NCBI GenBank assembly: GCA_017941505.1
Contig: JAGAWH010000038.1
Location: 1-10,403 of the forward strand
Direction of reading: 5' to 3'
Source of the DNA: Faecalicoccus sp.
GTDB taxonomy: Bacteria; Bacillota_I; Bacilli_A; Erysipelotrichales; Erysipelotrichaceae
DNA length: 10,403 bases
The notes beneath the pieces were generated by a model. The model did no database searches and was not told the DNA's origin. It worked only from the letters and a program-made list of their open reading frames with translations. The translations under genes were made by a program, and so were the position numbers. Shown one piece after another: positions 5,090 to 10,403 of the stretch. Each line of letters opens with the position of its first letter. The first letter of the stretch is position 1.

Positions 5090-7051
5090 ATGCGAATAGG
5101 CTTATTTACTGACGCATATCTGCCGGATATTAATGGCGTTGTTTCCAGCGTCGCAACTTTGAAAGAAGCCTTGGAAAAGCAGGGCCACGTTGTTTATGTG
5201 ATTTCTAATCATCACAGTTCATCTGTAGTATTAGAGGATCATATCCTTCGCCTGCCGGGCATTGAATTAAAAAGATTTTACGGATATAAAATGTCTAGTC
5301 CTTTTCAATTTGTCGGAAAGGACTATGTCACTAAAATGGACTTAGACATTATTCATATGCAAACAGAAGCCGGTATCGGCTTTTTCGCGCGTCATGTGGC
5401 CAAAGTGTTGAAGGTTCCTTTGGTTTATACATATCATACGATGTATGAAGATTATACACATTACGTGAACCCTTTGGATTTCGGAGCATTAGATACGGTT
5501 GAAAAGAAGGCGATTCGTTCGCTCTCCAGCATGATCGCAAACCGTACGCAGGCAGTTATCGCTCCCAGCCAGAAGACAAAAAATCGATTGTTAGAATATG
5601 GTGTTCACACACCTATTTTTGTCGTGCCGACCGGTTTAGATCTCAGTTTGTTTGACCGCAGATCCTTGGATGAAAAGAAAATCAAAGAAATACGCGAATC
5701 TTTAAATCTAAGTGAGGAAGATCATGTTGTGGTATACGTAGGACGAATTGCCAAAGAAAAGATGATCAGCATTCCTATCAAGGCCGTTGCCTGCAGCGAT
5801 GATCCGCGTCTCCATCTTGTGGTTGTAGGAGGCGGCACCGATGAGGATTATTATCATAGGCTGGTCAAAGAATATCAGGTAGAAGACCGGGTTCATTTTT
5901 TGGGACGCAAACCTAAAGAAGACATTGCGTATTACTATGCGGCCTTTGATTGCTTTGTATCGGGTTCCTTATCCGAAACACAGGGGATGACCTATATTGA
6001 AGCTCTCGCAACGGGACTTCCGGTATTCGGACGTCGTGACGAAGTCCTGGAGGACTTGATTGATGAAGGCAAGAGTGGATATTACTTTGATGATGAAAAT
6101 GAACTTGCCGAAAAATTCAAGCAGTATTTTTCGATTGATAAAAGTGAGAGAGAAAAGTTTATACAATATTGTGTAGATAAGGCAGCTCCTTATACCACCG
6201 AAGAATTTGCCAAAAACGTATTAAATGTTTATTATTATGCAATACGCCAGCAAAATATTGCCTATACGATCCGAAATATTTCTTTGAAACAGGATTATGT
6301 AGAGTTATCTATTTGGCGGGAGGGAACTTTTAAGAAACTGTTACTTCCTCTGGAGGATTTTTATGAAATGGAATTATCGGTTGGACAGACAATCGATGCT
6401 TATCTTGTAGATGAATACATGGCTGTTCAACATTTGTTTATCGGAATGTTGAAAGCTAAAAAGCGTGCCATGTCCAATGACTATACAATATTGGAAATGC
6501 GCAACTACTGCAAAACCAAATTAGAAACCAATGATATGGAGACGGATGCAATCATTGAGGCTTTATTGGATGCAGGGCTTCTGGATGATTATCAATATGC
6601 TATGGAAAAGGCAAATTATTGGTTCTATTCCGGCTATGGTATTCCTAAAATTCAAAAGAAATTACGACTTGTCGGAATCGATGAAGCATATATTGAACAA
6701 GCCTGCAACGCTTTAGACAAAGAGCAGGAGCTTCACAATGCCGCTGAGGCAGCCAGAATGATTGCACCTACATTAACAGATCGAAGTATTAATAACGCTC
6801 GATGGGAATTGACCCAGAAATTGATCGCAAAAGGATTTTCATCCGATGTAGCCAGAGAAACAAGTGATCAGTTTGAATTTGAAATTGATTCTGATGCAGC
6901 TGTTCAAAATGCGATTGATAAAGCGAAACGGTTGTATAAATCGATGGAAGAACCTCGTAAAACTGAAAAAATAAAAGTCTATTGTTTAAGGAAAGGTTTC
7001 TCGCTTTCTGAAATAATGGATGCTTTGGAAAGAGAGGGATTAAATGATTAA
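5090..7051 (+). CDS. Fusion: LafA-like 1,2-diacylglycerol 3-glucosyltransferase + RecX-like protein
   Basis: A 653-residue two-part protein. Residues 1-390 are a GT4 glycosyltransferase of the monoglucosyldiacylglycerol synthase type: MRIGLFTDAYLPDINGVV at the N-terminus, HTMYEDYTHYV, VPTGLDLSLF, GRIAKEK (218-224) and the E-x7-E pair E296/E304 in SETQGMTYIEALATG. Residues 393-653 resemble a full-length Bacillus-type RecX, the RecA-filament modulator: an N-terminal beta part (YTIRNISLKQDYVELSI...LSVGQTID), then helical repeats at about 461-500 (ending EALLDAGLLDD), 501-547 (GYGIPKIQKKLRLVGIDEAYI), 555-602 (LTQKLIAKGFSSDVA) and 604-652 (VYCLRKGFSLSEI). Both parts have normal family length and no frame break is visible. 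ATG 5090 follows AGGGAGGG. yhaM overlaps the 3' end by 8 nt. Activity of either half is inferred from motifs only. Confidence 0.88.
   Translation: MRIGLFTDAYLPDINGVVSSVATLKEALEKQGHVVYVISNHHSSSVVLEDHILRLPGIELKRFYGYKMSSPFQFVGKDYVTKMDLDIIHMQTEAGIGFFARHVAKVLKVPLVYTYHTMYEDYTHYVNPLDFGALDTVEKKAIRSLSSMIANRTQAVIAPSQKTKNRLLEYGVHTPIFVVPTGLDLSLFDRRSLDEKKIKEIRESLNLSEEDHVVVYVGRIAKEKMISIPIKAVACSDDPRLHLVVVGGGTDEDYYHRLVKEYQVEDRVHFLGRKPKEDIAYYYAAFDCFVSGSLSETQGMTYIEALATGLPVFGRRDEVLEDLIDEGKSGYYFDDENELAEKFKQYFSIDKSEREKFIQYCVDKAAPYTTEEFAKNVLNVYYYAIRQQNIAYTIRNISLKQDYVELSIWREGTFKKLLLPLEDFYEMELSVGQTIDAYLVDEYMAVQHLFIGMLKAKKRAMSNDYTILEMRNYCKTKLETNDMETDAIIEALLDAGLLDDYQYAMEKANYWFYSGYGIPKIQKKLRLVGIDEAYIEQACNALDKEQELHNAAEAARMIAPTLTDRSINNARWELTQKLIAKGFSSDVARETSDQFEFEIDSDAAVQNAIDKAKRLYKSMEEPRKTEKIKVYCLRKGFSLSEIMDALEREGLND
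6352..6370 (+). promoter_or_regulatory. Possible internal ribosome binding site for a free RecX-like product
   Basis: GGAGG at 6352-6356 lies 11 nt before in-frame ATG 6368-6370 (Met427 of the fusion). Initiation there would give a 227-residue product that lacks the N-terminal beta part but keeps all the RecX helical repeats. The spacing is longer than optimal, and an out-of-frame ATG at 6363 lies closer, so this is only a candidate. Confidence 0.25.
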
Positions 7052-7976
7052 AGATATTCAAGAAGAAGGGAAGATTTCTCTTCTTTGTTTAATTACAAAG
7101 TGCGATAAAGGAAAAACAGCGAAAGATACTCCGTATCTTTCTTTAATATTGGAAGATGCATCGGGAGTTCTGGATGCGAAATTTTGGAATTTAACGGAAG
7201 AGATGATTTCTAAATATCATGTCGGAATGGTTGTAGAAGCCCAGGGTGATATTATTTTACACCGCAATGCGCTGCAGATGCGGGTGCGCAAGCTGGTTGA
7301 ACAGCCGGATGAAGACATTTCCAAATATGTCCGCGGAGCTCCGATTCCCCGTGAAAAGATGCAGGAAGAAATCAACGGATATGTAGAATCCATCAAGGAT
7401 GAAGAATTAAAGGTTATCGTTCAGCAGGTTCTGGAGGAATCCGAAAATGATTTCTATACCTATCCTGCTGCCACCCGTAATCACCACAACTATGTAGGTG
7501 GCCTGGCTTATCATACGATTTCCATGATGCGTATGGCCATGGCTGTTGAACAGCTTTATGACTGGTTGGATCACGATTTACTGGTTGCAGGTGTATTAAT
7601 GCACGACATCGGGAAAATTGAAGAGTTGTCCGAACCGGTCTTACCGGAATACACAACGGCCGGTAATTTGATCGGACATATTTCTTTGATGGCTTCCAGG
7701 ATTGACCGGATTGCCTGGGATTTAGGATTACAGGACAGTGAAAGCGTTCTGCTGCTTAAACATATGGTTTTATCACATCATGGAAGGATGGAATTTGGTT
7801 CCCCTGTTTTACCGATGATTCCTGAGGCTGAGGTGTTAGCTACTATTGATAACTTAGATGCTAAATTGTTTATGATGAAGGCATCTATTGAAGTGACAGA
7901 TCCGGGTCATTTCGGACCTAAGGTTTTCGCATTAGAAAATCGTATGATTTATCGGCGAAAGGATGATAAGAAATGA
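7044..7976 (+). CDS. yhaM: YhaM/Cbf1-family 3'-5' exoribonuclease (OB-fold + HD domain)
   Basis: A 310-residue protein, close to the length of B. subtilis YhaM, a metal-dependent 3'-5' exonuclease acting on RNA and single-stranded DNA and involved in RNA turnover. The N-terminal OB domain (about 5-90) has TPYLSLILEDASGVLDAKFWN. The linker GAPIPREKM is characteristic. The HD domain begins at YPAATRNHHNYVGGLAYHT (H147, H148, H157), with the metal pair H187-D188 in VLMHDIGKIEELS, then GHISLMASRI, VLSHHG (H245, H246) and ATIDNLDAK (D269). All expected metal ligands appear present. The start overlaps the fusion gene by 8 nt and follows GAGAGGG, so translation is probably coupled. The stop overlaps rimO in an ATGA. 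Confidence 0.95.
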   Translation: MIKDIQEEGKISLLCLITKCDKGKTAKDTPYLSLILEDASGVLDAKFWNLTEEMISKYHVGMVVEAQGDIILHRNALQMRVRKLVEQPDEDISKYVRGAPIPREKMQEEINGYVESIKDEELKVIVQQVLEESENDFYTYPAATRNHHNYVGGLAYHTISMMRMAMAVEQLYDWLDHDLLVAGVLMHDIGKIEELSEPVLPEYTTAGNLIGHISLMASRIDRIAWDLGLQDSESVLLLKHMVLSHHGRMEFGSPVLPMIPEAEVLATIDNLDAKLFMMKASIEVTDPGHFGPKVFALENRMIYRRKDDKK

Positions 7977-9277
7977 AAGTAGGATTTGTATCGTTAGGCT
8001 GCGCAAAAAATTTAGTAGACTCCGAACAGATTATGGGAATGCTTCGCTCCTATAATCATACAATCGTTCCAAAACCGGAAGATGCGGATGTGATTGTGAT
8101 TAATACCTGTGGTTTTATTGCGCCGGCAAAGGAAGAATCGATTAATACCATCTTTGAGATGGCTAAATATAAAGAGAAAAATCATGGAAAGTTAATTGTA
8201 TGCGGATGCCTTGCCCAGCGTTATAAAAAGGCATTGGAGGAAGAAATTCCGGAAATTGATGCGGTAATTCCGATTCGTGATTATGGATCTTTTGCGAAGA
8301 CATTCGCCGGTGTGATGGGTCTTCCTATGGAAATAGAAGCCTTAAAAAGTGAGCGGGTATTGGCAGGAAATCCATGGCAGGCATATTGTAAGATATCGGA
8401 TGGCTGTTCTAACTGCTGCACATTCTGTGCTATTCCGTTAATTCGCGGACCACAGAAGAGCCGTACGATGGAAGATATTCTGGAAGAGATAAGCGTTTTA
8501 AATTCTTATGGTATTAAGGAGCTAACTCTAATTGCTCAGGATACCACAAAATACGGATTGGATAATTACGGAAAGTTGATGTTACCGGAATTGATCCGTG
8601 AAATAGATAAGATGGATGGTATTCACTGGCTGCGTATTTTGTATATGTACCCGGATGAAATCACCGATGAAATTCTGGATGCCATGAAAGCATCTAAAAA
8701 GGTTGTTCCGTATTTTGATATTCCGATGCAGCACGCTTCGAATCGTCTTTTAGAAAAGATGAATCGAAGAGGTAGAAAAGAAGATGTCATTCGTGTAGTG
8801 AAAAAGATCCGCGAGATGTTTGATCATCCGATTTTAAGAACTACGGCCATAGTTGGTTTCCCTTCGGAAACGGAAGAAGAGTTTGAAGAACTGGTTGATT
8901 TCATTAAAGAAATCCGCTGGGACCGTTTTGGCGTTTTTGCCTATTCCAGAGAAGAAGGCACACCTGCCTACAATATGGACGAGCAGGTTGATGAAACAGT
9001 CGCAAACCGTCGCCTTGCACGATTAATGGAAGTGCAGGAAGAAATTTCTTTAGAAAAGAATCGAGAAAAAATCGGCCGAACATTGGAAGTTCTCGTAGAA
9101 GAAAAAGAAGCATTCAATAACCGTTATCGGGGACGGTCCTATGGGGATGCGCCGGATGAAGTTGACGGTCAGGTTATCTTTACATCTGAAAAAGATTTAG
9201 CTTTAGGCGATTTTGTACAGGTGGAAATTACCGATGCCAAAACATATGATTTGATTGGTGTATGGAAAGAATCATAG
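7973..9277 (+). CDS. rimO: Ribosomal protein S12 methylthiotransferase RimO
   Basis: A 434-residue radical-SAM methylthiotransferase that adds a methylthio group to the conserved aspartate of ribosomal protein S12. The N-terminal MTTase domain opens MKVGFVSLGCAKNLVDSE and supplies the auxiliary-cluster cysteines C10, C46 (INTCGFI) and C79 (CGCLAQRY). The radical-SAM motif C145-x3-C149-x2-C152 lies in KISDGCSNCCTFCAIPLIRG. FDIPMQHASNRLLEKMNR and TAIVGFPSETEEEF follow in the TIM-barrel part. A TRAM domain closes the protein (about 368-434). The opening CAKNLVDSE and the IPLIRG context distinguish it from the tRNA enzyme MiaB. It starts in an ATGA overlap with yhaM and overlaps the next gene by 16 nt. 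Confidence 0.96.
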   Translation: MKVGFVSLGCAKNLVDSEQIMGMLRSYNHTIVPKPEDADVIVINTCGFIAPAKEESINTIFEMAKYKEKNHGKLIVCGCLAQRYKKALEEEIPEIDAVIPIRDYGSFAKTFAGVMGLPMEIEALKSERVLAGNPWQAYCKISDGCSNCCTFCAIPLIRGPQKSRTMEDILEEISVLNSYGIKELTLIAQDTTKYGLDNYGKLMLPELIREIDKMDGIHWLRILYMYPDEITDEILDAMKASKKVVPYFDIPMQHASNRLLEKMNRRGRKEDVIRVVKKIREMFDHPILRTTAIVGFPSETEEEFEELVDFIKEIRWDRFGVFAYSREEGTPAYNMDEQVDETVANRRLARLMEVQEEISLEKNREKIGRTLEVLVEEKEAFNNRYRGRSYGDAPDEVDGQVIFTSEKDLALGDFVQVEITDAKTYDLIGVWKES

Positions 9278-9744
9278 GATTTGATCCCATTGTGCATGGT
9301 GATGATACGGTATTGATTGTTGGTTCAATGCCCAGCATTGAAAGTTTAAAACAAGCGATGTATTACGCGAATCGAACCAATCGATTCTGGAAAATATTAG
9401 GAAATATTTTTGATGGGGAATATGAGACTCGGGATCAAAAGCTGTTGCTTTTGAAAAAGGGCCATATTGCCTTATGGGATATATGTCACACATGCATTCG
9501 TCAAGGAAGCATGGATGCTGATATCAAAGAAGTAGAACCCAACGATATTAAAGGTTTACTTACTAAAAATCCGTCCATTCAAACGATTGTATGTAACGGT
9601 AAGACAAGTTTGAAATATATGAAAAAATATTTCCCGGAACTAAATGTAGTATCTATGCCATCGACCTCTGCTGCCAATGCCAGGTGGTCTTTGGAACAGT
9701 TGATTGATAAGTACAAAACAATTTGGAGGAACACAGATGAATAA
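9262..9744 (+). CDS. Family-6 uracil/hypoxanthine-DNA glycosylase (DNA-deoxyinosine glycosylase)
   Basis: A 160-residue member of the uracil-DNA glycosylase superfamily, best matching family 6 (hypoxanthine-DNA glycosylase), which removes deaminated bases from DNA to begin base excision repair. Visible motifs are GFDPIVHGDDTVLIVGSMPS (6-25) with the GSMPS loop at 21-25, YYANRTNRFWKILG (34-47) where N40 aligns with the presumed catalytic Asn, IALWDICHTCIRQGSMDADI (69-88), and the DNA-intercalating SMPSTSAANARW (131-142). Length is typical. ATG 9262 overlaps rimO by 16 nt with no strong ribosome site, which suggests translational coupling; the family's N-terminal GFxPI supports this start. A close call would be Mug/TDG-like, but the PSTSAANA and GSxD patterns favour family 6. 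It is coupled to dut. Confidence 0.88.
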   Translation: MERIIGFDPIVHGDDTVLIVGSMPSIESLKQAMYYANRTNRFWKILGNIFDGEYETRDQKLLLLKKGHIALWDICHTCIRQGSMDADIKEVEPNDIKGLLTKNPSIQTIVCNGKTSLKYMKKYFPELNVVSMPSTSAANARWSLEQLIDKYKTIWRNTDE

Positions 9745-10237
9745 ACTCTATTGGGCAAAAGTAAAACCAAATGGAAAAGTCCCTTCCAAGAGGCTGGAAG
9801 ATGCAGGATACGACCTTTATGCCTGCTTTGATGAAGATTATATTGAAATTGCACCATTACACACTAAAATGGTTCCTTTAGGCGTTGCCAGTGCCTTTGA
9901 TTCGGAATATGTCATGATTTTAAAAGAAAGAGGTTCAACCGGTACAAAGGGAATTGCTCAGCGCTCCGGTGTTATAGATTCCGGATATCGCGGAGAATAT
10001 ATTGCACCTGTTACGAATGTGAATGATAAACCGATTCGCATCGCTAAAAAAGAAATCGTTGACACATGGAGTGATGATCAAAAGGGAAAATACATTATTT
10101 ATCCTTATGAAAAAGCTTTATGTCAAGGTGTACTTGTTCGTATGCCGCAGCTGGACAGCGAAGAGATCGATTATGAATCTTTAAAAAATATAGAATCAAA
10201 AAGGGGTGCCGGAAAGTTAGGCAGCTCCGGAAAATAA
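9737..10237 (+). CDS. dut: dUTP diphosphatase (trimeric dUTPase)
   Basis: A 166-residue homotrimeric-type dUTPase, hydrolysing dUTP to dUMP and pyrophosphate to keep uracil out of DNA and feed thymidylate synthesis. The five motifs are recognisable: AGYDLYA (23-29), RGSTGTKGI (65-73, a variant of the usual RSSxx form), GVIDSGYRGE (79-87) carrying the nucleoside-stacking Tyr84, the region around ALCQGVLV (127-134), and the C-terminal P-loop-like RGAGKLGSSG (156-165). An extra segment near 105-124 lies between motifs 3 and 4. ATG 9737 is used because GGAGG lies 7 nt upstream and the N-terminus fits; an in-frame ATG at 9704 would run deep into the glycosylase gene. It overlaps the glycosylase gene by 8 nt and is the last gene of the operon. 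Confidence 0.94.
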   Translation: MNKLYWAKVKPNGKVPSKRLEDAGYDLYACFDEDYIEIAPLHTKMVPLGVASAFDSEYVMILKERGSTGTKGIAQRSGVIDSGYRGEYIAPVTNVNDKPIRIAKKEIVDTWSDDQKGKYIIYPYEKALCQGVLVRMPQLDSEEIDYESLKNIESKRGAGKLGSSGK

Positions 10238-10238
10238 A

Positions 10239-10259
10239 AGACCGAGTTTTTCTCGGTCT
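10239..10259. terminator. Operon-end hairpin, intron target
   Basis: AGACCGAG 10239-10246 pairs perfectly with CTCGGTCT 10252-10259 around TTTTT. On the plus strand only ATGACT follows, so the U-tract is lacking. On the minus strand the same stem is followed by TTTATTTT, a better terminator. It probably ends the dut operon weakly and may block a convergent transcript from outside. The group II intron starts six bases after it. Confidence 0.75.
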
Positions 10260-10265
10260 ATGACT

Positions 10266-10403
10266 GTGTGTCGGGCATGGCACATCTCTAGTTGGTGAAA
10301 GTCCAACCGCAGGTAGTTACCGCCAAGCGTAGTGAACCCCAAGTGGAAGACAGTGATGTCCAGATGAAGGAAGGGGCTAGCAAAACTTCCGAGCCTACGA
10401 ACA
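10266..10403 (+). mobile_element. Group II intron (class IIC-like), 5' end
   Basis: The 5' splice site consensus GTGTG begins at 10266 and is followed by TCGGGCATGG, CTAGTTGGTGAAAGTCCAACC (a short hairpin with GTGAAAG loop), and further on GATGAAGGAAGG and CTACGAACA, the landmarks of domain I in class IIC introns that start GTGxGxCCGGCATGG. The intron continues off the right edge, so its maturase is not seen. It has the same orientation as the left intron. The insertion point just past a terminator-like stem is the known target preference of class C. Whether left and right are copies of one family cannot be tested, since they show non-overlapping parts. Confidence 0.88.

Noticed and set aside
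6789..7061. Minus-strand 90-codon open frame over the RecX end
   Set aside because: It is antisense to the coding region, with no homology pattern and no ribosome site.
9704..9736. Upstream ATG start for dut
   Set aside because: It has no ribosome site and would extend the overlap with the glycosylase gene to 41 nt, whereas ATG 9737 follows GGAGG.
1..10403. CRISPR array, tRNA or rRNA genes, phage or toxin-antitoxin/defence cassette
   Set aside because: No regularly spaced repeats, no tRNA cloverleaf or rRNA stretch, and no defence or phage families were recognised; apart from the intron ends and two proteins of unknown or loosely known role, the genes are housekeeping types.

Overview
The window looks like chromosomal DNA of a low-to-moderate GC Firmicute. 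Ribosome binding sites are strong GGAGG types, promoters are TATAAT-rich, and the gene set (YhaM-type nuclease, LafA/LafB-like glycolipid glycosyltransferases, mannose-family PTS IIA, a long Bacillus-type RecX) fits that phylum. An Erysipelotrichia-like or related gut lineage is a guess, not something the sequence proves. Both ends are group II intron sequence in the same orientation: the 3' end of one intron at the left and the 5' end of another at the right. Their features match bacterial class IIC introns. This would also fit a draft contig that broke at a multicopy element.

Left part (1-1640). The left intron ends with the C-terminus of its reverse transcriptase/maturase, domain V and domain VI. 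Its 3' boundary lies inside the 3' end of a minus-strand mscS-type channel gene, whose last five or six codons and stop are now intron sequence. Upstream of mscS on the same strand is a PaaI-type hotdog thioesterase. From a divergent intergenic region the plus strand takes over with an unrecognised small membrane protein and a free-standing mannose-family PTS IIA protein.

Middle (2637-2923). This spacer of about 290 bases holds a good catabolite-responsive-element-like site, two hairpins (the second terminator-like) and a strong promoter (TAGACA, 17 bp, TATAAT with extended -10). The promoter shows that the following gene starts at GTG 2924 rather than at the upstream in-frame ATG.

Right part (2924-10237). 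Seven tightly packed plus-strand genes probably form one operon, with junctions from +16 to -16 nt. They encode a LafB/CpoA-like diglucosyldiacylglycerol synthase, a LPG_synthase_TM-type flippase-like membrane protein, a LafA-like monoglucosyldiacylglycerol synthase fused in frame to a complete RecX-like protein, the YhaM OB-HD 3'-5' nuclease, RimO, a family-6 uracil/hypoxanthine-DNA glycosylase, and dUTPase. The first three form a membrane glycolipid module. The last two form a uracil/hypoxanthine avoidance pair. The GT4-RecX fusion physically joins the lipid half of the operon to the DNA/RNA half and is the most unusual object in the window. The operon ends at a hairpin, and a second group IIC intron begins six bases after that hairpin, as expected of elements that target terminator-like stems.
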